Source: a virus. Taken from it: a stretch of DNA of 64,000 nucleotides. This document shows positions 1 through 8,138 of this stretch, piece after piece. Both the position numbers and the translations under genes were made by a program. The stretch lies in the IMG/VR virus record IMGVR_UViG_3300030060_002342, positions 1 through 64,000 of that record; one strand, written 5' to 3'. Position 1 is the stretch's first letter. The number at the start of each line of letters is the position of its first letter. The notes below the pieces were generated by a model that was given only the letters and a program-made list of their open reading frames with translations, was not told the origin of the DNA and searched no databases.

Positions 1-122
1 CTACCATCTGAGCCAGAGACTTCTATATTCATAGCATCTCTATACTCACCGTTAGGCAATAGCCTCTCGTCCAGGTCTTTATTCATTCTACCTGCTTGGA
101 AAGTGTGTTTAATTTCTGGCAT
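1..122 (-). CDS. Tail/connector structural protein, N-terminal fragment
   Basis: Only the first 40 codons lie in the window; the gene runs off the left edge. It starts at ATG (120-122) and reads MPEIKHTFQAGRMNKDLDER and onward. The N-terminal pattern 'F.AGRMNKDLDER..PNGEYRDAMN' is one I recognise from large structural proteins of marine and crAss-like podoviruses that sit next to the ring and tail genes, so a tail or tail-stabilising role is inferred. It lies 3 bp downstream of the next structural gene in the same leftward operon. Confidence 0.75.
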   Translation of the reverse strand, partial: MPEIKHTFQAGRMNKDLDERLLPNGEYRDAMNIEVSGSDG

Positions 123-125
123 CTA

Positions 126-1262
126 TTAGTGTTTTATATGCTTAGACTTATTTCTCATTTGTTGAGTAAGCTCATCCATCTTGTAGTTAGATAGTCTTAG
201 TTTTGCGTTTCTTACAGAAGCAAATCTATCTCTTTTGAATCTAGCTATTATATACTCAGGTATACCCATTTTAGTACATAGTATTGCATAAGCTATGTGT
301 TTATATAAAGCTTCTTCAGCAAACTTGTGTACTAACATATCATCTTCAGTACCTAAACCGTCACTTATATATTTTAGTGATATTGTTTTACCATTTAAAT
401 CAGAGCTAAAATGTATGTTACCTCTTTTATAATCTATATAATAAGTACCGTTAGTATGTGCTCTTGATGGCTCTAATCCGTATCTACCACCAGTTGCATA
501 CCATTCATCAACTTCGTCATCACCAATACTTCTTGATACACTACCAACACTATTGTTATCTTGATAGTTTAACCATGTGTCTGAATCACTAGCTTCTGAT
601 AAATTACCATCAGCATCATATAAATAGTTAAATTCATCATCTTGTAACAAAGCTGTAGGGTTACTAGTTTTTATAGCAGGGTGAATCATACGCTCAATAC
701 CATCAGCATTTATGTAACATATTTTAACATAGTTTACATAGTCATGCGGTAATGGCATAACTAATGATGGTGGTAATTCTATTTCTTGACTCTTTTGACA
801 TCTCAACATATCGTAGCTAAATTCCTGCATACCTCGTTGAGCATGAAAACTTATATCAGCTCTTTTGCATTTGCTTAATAATTTACCTTCACCAACATAC
901 TGTATAATAAAATTGTTTATTATTTGTTGAATAGTTATATATTGATAGTTACCTAACTGTGGGTTTATTATATTAACTATAACAGTTGTTCCTACTGCTA
1001 AAGGCGTTGCTAATGTAATAGTATAGGTTGCTGCGTTAAAAGTAAATGATACAGCTTCTGCTGTTACACCACTAACTACTGTATCAACTCTCATTTCACC
1101 AGCACTTGTAGGCATAGTTGCACGCTGGTTCATTAATGTTTCGTTTACAGGAAAAGTTAATACATATTGACCAGCATCTGCACCGCCTGCTGCATTAGCT
1201 GATACTGTAGTGAATTGTTCTTGTCCGTAATACTGTTGTTGATTTCCTTCAAATAGTGGCAT
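126..1262 (-). CDS. Conserved structural (ring/tail connector) protein
   Basis: A 378-residue protein. The N-terminal third (about residues 15-105) is rich in small residues and beta-prone, with a fold-like run ending in VGTTVIVNI. The rest is helical and charged, ending in a basic tail (KMDELTQQMRNKSKHIKH). There is no signal peptide or membrane segment. It sits between the large tail protein at the left edge and the small structural protein at 1265-2044, downstream of the capsid gene, in the position where crAss-like podoviruses encode ring or head-tail connector proteins. The connector role is inferred from gene order; the exact subunit cannot be named from sequence alone. Confidence 0.7.
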   Translation of the reverse strand: MPLFEGNQQQYYGQEQFTTVSANAAGGADAGQYVLTFPVNETLMNQRATMPTSAGEMRVDTVVSGVTAEAVSFTFNAATYTITLATPLAVGTTVIVNIINPQLGNYQYITIQQIINNFIIQYVGEGKLLSKCKRADISFHAQRGMQEFSYDMLRCQKSQEIELPPSLVMPLPHDYVNYVKICYINADGIERMIHPAIKTSNPTALLQDDEFNYLYDADGNLSEASDSDTWLNYQDNNSVGSVSRSIGDDEVDEWYATGGRYGLEPSRAHTNGTYYIDYKRGNIHFSSDLNGKTISLKYISDGLGTEDDMLVHKFAEEALYKHIAYAILCTKMGIPEYIIARFKRDRFASVRNAKLRLSNYKMDELTQQMRNKSKHIKH

Positions 1263-1264
1263 AA

Positions 1265-2044
1265 TTATTTATTTTCTTGTTGAACGTTCTGCGCTTCTTC
1301 CGTAGCTGCTACTTGATATAATTGAGGATCTTTTATAGTTATTCCTGCTAACTCTAATATTTTTACTACTAACTCCGTCTCTTCTGATTGATGTAATTCA
1401 AAATCTCTTGTAAGATCGCTTCTATCAAATAAAGCTCTACTATTAGTTGAATTTACAATGTAAGTCCATTCTACAGTTTGAGGTCTAGATATATAGTTAC
1501 ACACTACACTACCAGATGTTATTGATATAGGATAAATTTGTATTGTTCTGTCAGAAGGTATACCTGTTAATACGTCTGCTGTTTGACCACCAACTAATGT
1601 TTGTGATTCTCTAACATACATAGGTCTTGACTCAGATGGTGCAGTCAATGGAGAGTTTTGTAAGTGATGTATTTCGTTTTGAGTAGCTTTTTCTATCTCT
1701 ACGAAACCACCTTTATGTTTGTAATATACTTCACCTAACCTATAATAATCTGGCAACTGCCAAATACCAGGTTGGTCAGTTTGATTACTGGCCGCTGTTA
1801 AAGCTACCCTGTAATTTTCAAATATATCTATTTTTTCTTGTAATATAGTAACTTGATCAGCATACTTGGTATCATTACCAGGTATTCTCATAAACTGATT
1901 TAAGTCATAGAAATATTGCTCAAAAATATCCATTTGAGCTTGGTTGGCATATAGATTATATTCTTGAGGTGTTATATAACCTCTTTGCTCTTTGTTAGCT
2001 ATTGCCAAAACTCTTTGATAAACTGTATCTATATTTACTGCCAT
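1265..2044 (-). CDS. Conserved small structural protein (connector/tail)
   Basis: The start is placed at the ATG ending at 2044 (MAVNIDTVYQRVLAIANKEQ), not the upstream in-frame ATG at 2077, because this N-terminus matches a conserved phage family I recognise. The protein is 259 residues. The N-terminal half is helical (GYITPQEYNLYANQAQMDIF), typical of small portal-proximal proteins. It overlaps nothing and is followed after 2 bp by the next structural gene. The likely role is head-tail joining or tail assembly, inferred from conservation and position downstream of capsid and portal genes. No enzyme motifs are seen. Confidence 0.7.
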   Translation of the reverse strand: MAVNIDTVYQRVLAIANKEQRGYITPQEYNLYANQAQMDIFEQYFYDLNQFMRIPGNDTKYADQVTILQEKIDIFENYRVALTAASNQTDQPGIWQLPDYYRLGEVYYKHKGGFVEIEKATQNEIHHLQNSPLTAPSESRPMYVRESQTLVGGQTADVLTGIPSDRTIQIYPISITSGSVVCNYISRPQTVEWTYIVNSTNSRALFDRSDLTRDFELHQSEETELVVKILELAGITIKDPQLYQVAATEEAQNVQQENK

Positions 2045-2103
2045 ATTTTTTTTATTTATAGTAAGTAACCACCTCATAGAGATGGTTACCTCTATAAGTT
2101 GTG

Positions 2104-2850
2104 TTATTTCATTTTTTTCTCAATAGCGCCTAACACTTCTAAGCCTTCGTCGGTTTTAAACCATACCGCTAAAGCGTTATATGGGTGCTCGCCAAACGGT
2201 ACTGTAAATAATTTTTTACCGTTACTACCCCAAGCAAAACTTCTTCTATCACCTGATAGTTTTATAATATTTGCTTCGACTGCTTTTACACCTATGTTTC
2301 TTAATTGAACTTCATCGTTAGTTGCTAGTGCTATAAGATTTTGTGGATCTCTTTTAGCCATAACTAAAACGTCTCTTTTTATTTCTTTTGAAGACATTTT
2401 AGATACACTAGAACCTTTTTCCATTCTTAATATAGCTTCTGCTTCGTCTATATCTAATTCCATAGCTAACTTAACAGCTTCAAACTCTAATGTAATCCAA
2501 TCAACTTCATTAGTTGCTACTTCCTGTGGGTTATCTTCAGAATATATCCTATCTTTCATAGGGTGATATAATGATAAAAGCTTTTGTAATGCTATATTTC
2601 TAGCTGGAACTTTTAATATTCCGTTTCTAAAAACTATTTGACCAAGCGTTGCTTGTCCATTTTGTTCATCTACAAAACATGAACTTTGGTTAGTTGCGTA
2701 TTTTAATTCCCTTTGTGTTTGACCATCAAAAAACAATAACGAGTGTCTTTTTGAGTGTTTACTAGGGATTTTATATATTATAGGTTGTCTGTTTCCTTTT
2801 AAAACATATAGCCTATCTTTTACTTGCCATTCGGCATTTTTATTTTCCAT
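2104..2850 (-). CDS. Conserved phage protein in structural cluster
   Basis: A 248-residue soluble protein. The first 110 residues are basic and beta-rich (YVLKGNRQPIIYKIPSKHSK). The middle has an acidic helix (ITLEFEAVKLAMELDIDEAE) and the C-terminus contains RRSFAWGSNGKKLFTVPFGE. No catalytic motif or membrane segment is recognisable. It lies directly downstream of the capsid gene, separated from it by a strong hairpin, and upstream of the connector genes in the same leftward order. I do not recognise a function. A virion or assembly role is inferred only from position. Confidence 0.6.
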   Translation of the reverse strand: MENKNAEWQVKDRLYVLKGNRQPIIYKIPSKHSKRHSLLFFDGQTQRELKYATNQSSCFVDEQNGQATLGQIVFRNGILKVPARNIALQKLLSLYHPMKDRIYSEDNPQEVATNEVDWITLEFEAVKLAMELDIDEAEAILRMEKGSSVSKMSSKEIKRDVLVMAKRDPQNLIALATNDEVQLRNIGVKAVEANIIKLSGDRRSFAWGSNGKKLFTVPFGEHPYNALAVWFKTDEGLEVLGAIEKKMK

Positions 2851-2880
2851 GATATAATATAATTAAAAAGTTATTAAAAA

Positions 2881-2914
2881 TAAAGGTGTGGGTGCCGAAG
2901 CACCCTTACCTTTA
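2881..2914 (-). terminator. Hairpin terminator/attenuator after the capsid gene
   Basis: An inverted repeat sits 11 bp past the capsid stop codon. The inner stem GGGTGC/GCACCC closes a CGAA loop. An outer stem TAAAGGT/ACCTTTA is separated from it by a 2-nt internal loop. On the minus strand the stem is followed by a T-rich run (ATTTTTAATAA), as in a factor-independent terminator. It would end or trim capsid mRNA relative to the connector genes downstream. Confidence 0.75.
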
Positions 2915-2924
2915 ATTATTTTGC

Positions 2925-4400
2925 TTATGCAACGTCAGCGTTATTTTTAAGTAACACGAAGTTGTTAGCAGCTTGTACACATAAACATCTTTCAGATAAG
3001 AAATTTACTTGCATTTTATCTAATGTCGAAGTATAATTTCCACCTACAGATCCTGTGATCCAAGACTTCATTTTTCTGTCATCAGCTTCAGAAGCTCTAT
3101 ATCTCACGTGTAAGAAAGGTCTTGAAATGTTCTTACCCATACTTTCATCATATACTGTTGAAGTACCTGCAGGAACGATAACACCTTCAATATCAGTGAA
3201 ACCACCTCTTGTAACTGAGTCGTTTAAATATTTCCAGTCAGTTTTGTAGAAGTCATAAGAACCTCTTCTAAAACCACTGAAACCTAGGTTAAGTGCCATG
3301 TCTTCAGATTGATTGAATACACCATAAGAAGTACCACCAGAACCATAAGAGTTCTGAGCAGCTAACATATTGTCAATTTCTAAGCTAGTAGTTCTATCTA
3401 AGAACATCATGTTCTCTTCAATACCACCTTGCTTATCTAACTCCTGTAGGATTTCATCAAATTCTGATAAACCACCACCACCTGCTGGATCAAAATCAGG
3501 TTGGTTATATACCAAACCTCTTTCTGATAATGCAGCGAATAGACCTTGAGTACCATTGATATTGATACCAGTTAGCTGTGAACCAGCTTCCTCGCCTTCA
3601 ATTACAACCATCTCTAAGTAGTCATTAAATCTTAGTCTTGCTTCAGCTTCAGACTTAATGTACCATAAATAACCAGAAGCTCCGTTTTCAGAAGTTACTT
3701 CTACCCAGCCGATTTGTGCTGTGTCAGAACCATTAACTGAATACTGATCTCTAATAATAACTGGTCTGTTTGAAAACTGAGTGAAAGAAGCATCTTTCGA
3801 TTTGTAAGTAGCAGACATTTCTACTCCTTTAGCAAATTCAGTACCATAAACAAATAATCTACAGTTATCTTGGTTATCTAAAAAGTTAATCGCGCCACTC
3901 GCTGTGTTATCTAAACACTGTTGAGTGTATGGCTGAATTACCGCATCATTTGCACCTACTGCAACTACGTAACATTTTAAGATGTTAGCAGTGTCAGGAG
4001 CAGCAAAAATTACTGAATCACCAATGTTAAGTAGGTGACCTGTAGGTAATCCTGCGATGTGACCACCATTACCAGCTGTAGAGCTTAATGCTCCAGAAGC
4101 GTTGTTGGCGTCTGTAATATCCACACCTTCGTATGCAGTGTGAATTCTTCCTTGCTCAGACCAAATAACTTGGTCAGAAGCTAGTGGCATTTCTGCACCA
4201 ACCATACCTAGAAAACCAGATATAGTTCTTTTTCCATATCTCTCCACTTCTTTCTCATAGATTTCAGGTAGGAATTGCGCAGCAAAAGTACCACCGGAAC
4301 CATCAAATGATAAATAATTATCATTCCATAGCGATTGAGTAGGTCTTGGAGTGACATGAGCTAAATTTGCCAGCGATGCTGGACTAGTTAAAAAACTCAT
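2925..4400 (-). CDS. Major capsid protein
   Basis: A 491-residue protein starting MSFLTSPASLANLAHVTPRP. It lies directly downstream of an acidic scaffold-like gene and portal in the leftward order terminase, portal, scaffold, capsid. Features fit an HK97-fold shell protein of the crAss-like type: an extended N-terminal arm, an early segment LPEIYEKEVERYGKRTISGF resembling the spine-helix entry, and mostly beta-rich remaining sequence with a Gly-rich loop (FDPAGGGGLSEFDE). A dedicated terminator follows it, consistent with high expression. The assignment rests on length, composition and synteny; a structure prediction would settle the fold. Confidence 0.85.
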   Translation of the reverse strand: MSFLTSPASLANLAHVTPRPTQSLWNDNYLSFDGSGGTFAAQFLPEIYEKEVERYGKRTISGFLGMVGAEMPLASDQVIWSEQGRIHTAYEGVDITDANNASGALSSTAGNGGHIAGLPTGHLLNIGDSVIFAAPDTANILKCYVVAVGANDAVIQPYTQQCLDNTASGAINFLDNQDNCRLFVYGTEFAKGVEMSATYKSKDASFTQFSNRPVIIRDQYSVNGSDTAQIGWVEVTSENGASGYLWYIKSEAEARLRFNDYLEMVVIEGEEAGSQLTGININGTQGLFAALSERGLVYNQPDFDPAGGGGLSEFDEILQELDKQGGIEENMMFLDRTTSLEIDNMLAAQNSYGSGGTSYGVFNQSEDMALNLGFSGFRRGSYDFYKTDWKYLNDSVTRGGFTDIEGVIVPAGTSTVYDESMGKNISRPFLHVRYRASEADDRKMKSWITGSVGGNYTSTLDKMQVNFLSERCLCVQAANNFVLLKNNADVA

Positions 4401-4427
4401 AATTTTTAATTTTTAATTTTGTTAAAC

Positions 4428-5678
4428 TTATTTTCTCATTTTAACTCGGAGTTTTCGTGAATCATCACCTGTTATAGCTCTTACTTTTATACCACCAGCT
4501 TCAACAACATCGGAATGTGTTTGTCTAGCGGCCATATCAACATTTTTTGCTTTTGCCATGCTTTCTTTCATTGCATCAGCTTTACCTTGTTGATAAAAGT
4601 GATTTGCTATAGCGTCTGGATTATTCGCTGTAAACAAAGCTTTGTGATAACCTTGAGGATCAACTAACTGATTCTTTTTATCTAAAAACTTAGATGCAAA
4701 GTTGTTAATATCACTTTGGTTATCTTTTACCTTAGCAGCATCTTTGACATTGTATCTAAATCTTTTTTCACCAACCTTAAATTCAAAACCTTTGAATTCA
4801 TCGTTAAATAACTGATTAGTTTTATTTTCAAATACTTGTCTTTGTTGTTTAGCTACCTTAGCTGTTTGTTCAGACTCTTCGTTATATCTGTTGAAAAAAT
4901 CGACAGCTTTCTGCTGATCGGGTGTTAACTTAACTCCACTTTTGATTTCCTCGTAATATTTGGACTTTTGCCCGTCCAAGTGGCTTTTAGCGTTGGCAAC
5001 TTGCTCTTTAAACGCTAATTTTTTTCTACGAACCTCTCTCTCTTCTTCAACTTCTTCGTCCCATGAATAAAGGTCCTCCATAACAAAACTAATCTCATCA
5101 TCTGTTAAATGTGGTTTAGTTTGTTTTAAATATTCTCTTATTAAGGTGTTATCATCAAATTTATCAAAATCTTGATTTAACCTTACATAGTCTTCAAGAC
5201 TACCACCAGTTTCATTCATAAAGTCTACGACTTTTTGAATATTTCCAGGTAAAGGGTTTGCAGTATCTTGAGCTTCAGCAATAGCTTCTTCAACTTCTTC
5301 CTGTAACTCTTCAACTTTTTCTTCTACTTCTTTCTCTTCTTCATCAGTTATTTCTTCAACAACTGGTGTTTCTTCTTCAACCTCTTCTTTTTTATCTTCT
5401 GGTTGTTCATCTTTTATTTCTTCAACAACCTCTTCTTTAGGTTCTTCGCTTAAATCAACTTTTGTAACATTGTCTTCTTTTTCTTCAACCTCTTTTGCAG
5501 GTTTACTTAAATCAACTTTTACTACGTTGTTTTCTTCTTCACCTAATTGTTTCATTTTACGTTTTGGTGGTGTTTTAACTTTTAACGGTTTGTCTTCCAC
5601 TTTTTCGTCAGAACCTGCAGGTTTAACAACAGGCACATCTTGTTGTAGTTCTTCAACTACTTCCTTATTTTTAGCCAT
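4428..5678 (-). CDS. Scaffold-like acidic coiled-coil protein
   Basis: A 416-residue protein dominated in its first 150 residues by Glu, Lys and Val (for example EEVEEETPVVEEITDEEEKE). The phrase VVKVDLSKPAKEVEEKED / VTKVDLSEEPKEEVVEE occurs twice there as an imperfect internal repeat. The middle and C-terminal parts are charged helices, and the last residues are basic (DDSRKLRVKMRK). Very acidic, low-complexity, helical proteins encoded between portal and capsid genes are typically capsid scaffolds, with a basic C-terminus that touches the shell. No protease motif is seen. Function is inferred from composition and position. Confidence 0.75.
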   Translation of the reverse strand: MAKNKEVVEELQQDVPVVKPAGSDEKVEDKPLKVKTPPKRKMKQLGEEENNVVKVDLSKPAKEVEEKEDNVTKVDLSEEPKEEVVEEIKDEQPEDKKEEVEEETPVVEEITDEEEKEVEEKVEELQEEVEEAIAEAQDTANPLPGNIQKVVDFMNETGGSLEDYVRLNQDFDKFDDNTLIREYLKQTKPHLTDDEISFVMEDLYSWDEEVEEEREVRRKKLAFKEQVANAKSHLDGQKSKYYEEIKSGVKLTPDQQKAVDFFNRYNEESEQTAKVAKQQRQVFENKTNQLFNDEFKGFEFKVGEKRFRYNVKDAAKVKDNQSDINNFASKFLDKKNQLVDPQGYHKALFTANNPDAIANHFYQQGKADAMKESMAKAKNVDMAARQTHSDVVEAGGIKVRAITGDDSRKLRVKMRK

Positions 5679-5704
5679 AATATAATATTATATAATTAAA
5701 CAAA

Positions 5705-8137
5705 TTACCTAGGTTCAAACATGCCTAGATCCATGCCAGCTAGATTATCATTACCAGCTGATTCAAAAGTCTTGGGTGGTTTACCCGTACTTCGTTGATC
5801 GATTAACTCAGATTGCTGACTAGCTTGTATTCTAGTTCTTTCATCTTTACGATCTTCTTTTTCTTTTTCTTTACTCTTCATTCCATCTACTTCCATATTC
5901 TTTAATTGCATGTTGTATTGGAATTCTAATGCCATTAACTCCTTTTTTGCTCTAACTTCACCCATCATCTTACCTTCATCTACTTGAGCTTGAAGTTGTA
6001 TTAACTGAGACTTTTGCTGAGTTAAAGCAGCTTGCTTTTGTACTTCAGCTTGAGCGGCTACTTGTTGTGTTTGAGCATTTGCTTGAGCTTGTGATTGAAT
6101 GTTCTGTTGAGCAATCATTTGATCCTCTTTTGATTTTGCTTTTCTACGTAGCTTTAAAACTTGATTAGCTAATTTTAAGTTCTTAATATCTCTTACGTCT
6201 ATAGCATCTTCAAGATGTATACTTTGTTGTTGTAAAGCAGCTTGAATATTATTTTCAAGTAATTGTTTCTCTTCTTCATCTGGTGCTAATTCAATATATA
6301 TACCAAAGTCATATAAATGTAGATTAGACATTTCATCTAATGTTGCTACATTATGAGCACCTATTTTCTGTATGAAAGCATCTCTTGCTGGTGAATATTC
6401 TATTATATCAGATATTCTTAATGAAACACCTTCACATAAATCAGATGTTAAGAATAAACCAGCTTGTAATATATGTCTTGTAGCTGTATTACTATTTGCT
6501 GCAGCTATTTTTTGTACACCAACTAAAGCGTCTTTTGCAGGAGCACTAGCATCTCTAGCTTCATTTAAACCGGTCACATCTCTTATCATTTGTAAATAAT
6601 AATTATATGTACCAATTAAACTTTGTATTTTACCACCACCGTTACCAGATGTTATTTCTTGTATAGGTACTTTACCAGGGTTCATATCACCATCACCAGT
6701 AAATGATCTACCAATTATCGAACCAGTTTGGAAGAACATGTTTAGTGCTTCTTGTGGGCTATAATTAGTACCATTACCTAAATCTATTTCAGCTAGTCCA
6801 TCAGCATCTAAATAAACACCGTCTGGAACCATTCTAGATAACACCTGTTGTAGTTTTAAATGAGTTAGCTGTATCATATCAGCAAAACCAGTTATACGTC
6901 CTACAAGTGATTCTATTTTACCCTTGTATAAACGTGGTGCACATATACTATAGTTCATTTTTACTTTAGTATAATCACTCTTAGGTCTTATCATGTTTTT
7001 AGCAATCTCCCATTTAAGTATTTTATCAGTACCTAAAATCATAGCTCCTTCATATAATACTTCTAGTACTCTTTCTAACTTACCAAATCTAACTTCCATT
7101 GCTGCGACTGGTGGATCAAACTGATCATCTCTCATTATTATTTTTTCAGCACCAGATGAGGTTTCTTTAACCTTATATACTTCGTTCATGTAAGTTTTGT
7201 AGTTAAAGTATAAAACTCTTATTTGGTTATGATCAATGTCTTCACCAAGATAAGATGCTTTATCATGTACTCTATTACTTTTGTAAGTTTGACCAGATAT
7301 ATCTTTTAGTTCTTCTGGTGATAAGTTTGGAAACTCTTTTTTAAGTTCGTTTAAAGGTATTGTTTTTACTTCACCTACATAATATAAATCATCAAAGTAT
7401 GGTGATTCTGTATATGAATAAACAATATTAGCTGGATCAACATATTGTACTTTAACACCTTCTGCCTGAGTAAACGTGTGTTTAACTGCTCCAATACCAA
7501 GTGTAACTAAGTCATAGTTGACTCTTTTTCTAATTAAATCATATCTATTACCTTCAAGTAAAACGTTTATAGCTTGCTCTTCTGCTAGTTCTACAGCTTG
7601 TTTGTATGTAAGCTGCATGTGTAGTTCTAACTCTTCTTCATCTTGAGGTAGTTTTTCTGGTGGCGTAGATGATAAGCTTATACCAAATGATTCTCTTGAC
7701 ATTTCATCTAGCTCTCTAGTTCTCATATCAGCTAGTAAGGTTTCCATATACTTTGTTCTTTTACTAACACCATATGGATCTTGTGAAAAAGCTTTTACAT
7801 CAAAAACTCTTTCTGATATACCATTAACTACTATATCTACAAACTTAGGTATAATAGGTACTGGCTTCCAGTCTAGGTTTAAGTAGCTTAAGTCACCATT
7901 AATTGATAACTCATCTTTATATTTTTGTATTGATTGCTCGCCCCTAGCATAAAGTCTCAATTTATGAAAACTACTTTCATTGGTATGAAACTTGTTAAAT
8001 CCAGTACCAACATCAAACCATTCTTTTTCAATAGCTTTTCCTATTTCAAGACCATACTCTTCGCTTAGCTTTTCAGCATCGCTTACAGTTTGGCTTGGAA
8101 AGTTTGCTTTTATATTTGAATCATTTCGAGTTCCCAT
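5705..8137 (-). CDS. Portal protein
   Basis: An 810-residue protein encoded immediately downstream of the large terminase gene (1-bp gap). The N-terminal region contains LRLYARGEQSIQKYKDEL and PIIPKFVDIVVNGISERVFD, phrases typical of large crAss-like portal proteins. The C-terminal 180 residues are Gln/Ala-rich and helical (QAQANAQTQQVAAQAEVQKQ), fitting the crown or barrel helix of a portal dodecamer. Its role would be to form the ring at the capsid vertex through which DNA is pumped and ejected. It is much longer than T7-type portals (about 530 residues), matching the crAss-like group. Confidence 0.85.
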   Translation of the reverse strand: MGTRNDSNIKANFPSQTVSDAEKLSEEYGLEIGKAIEKEWFDVGTGFNKFHTNESSFHKLRLYARGEQSIQKYKDELSINGDLSYLNLDWKPVPIIPKFVDIVVNGISERVFDVKAFSQDPYGVSKRTKYMETLLADMRTRELDEMSRESFGISLSSTPPEKLPQDEEELELHMQLTYKQAVELAEEQAINVLLEGNRYDLIRKRVNYDLVTLGIGAVKHTFTQAEGVKVQYVDPANIVYSYTESPYFDDLYYVGEVKTIPLNELKKEFPNLSPEELKDISGQTYKSNRVHDKASYLGEDIDHNQIRVLYFNYKTYMNEVYKVKETSSGAEKIIMRDDQFDPPVAAMEVRFGKLERVLEVLYEGAMILGTDKILKWEIAKNMIRPKSDYTKVKMNYSICAPRLYKGKIESLVGRITGFADMIQLTHLKLQQVLSRMVPDGVYLDADGLAEIDLGNGTNYSPQEALNMFFQTGSIIGRSFTGDGDMNPGKVPIQEITSGNGGGKIQSLIGTYNYYLQMIRDVTGLNEARDASAPAKDALVGVQKIAAANSNTATRHILQAGLFLTSDLCEGVSLRISDIIEYSPARDAFIQKIGAHNVATLDEMSNLHLYDFGIYIELAPDEEEKQLLENNIQAALQQQSIHLEDAIDVRDIKNLKLANQVLKLRRKAKSKEDQMIAQQNIQSQAQANAQTQQVAAQAEVQKQAALTQQKSQLIQLQAQVDEGKMMGEVRAKKELMALEFQYNMQLKNMEVDGMKSKEKEKEDRKDERTRIQASQQSELIDQRSTGKPPKTFESAGNDNLAGMDLGMFEPR

Positions 8138-8138
8138 A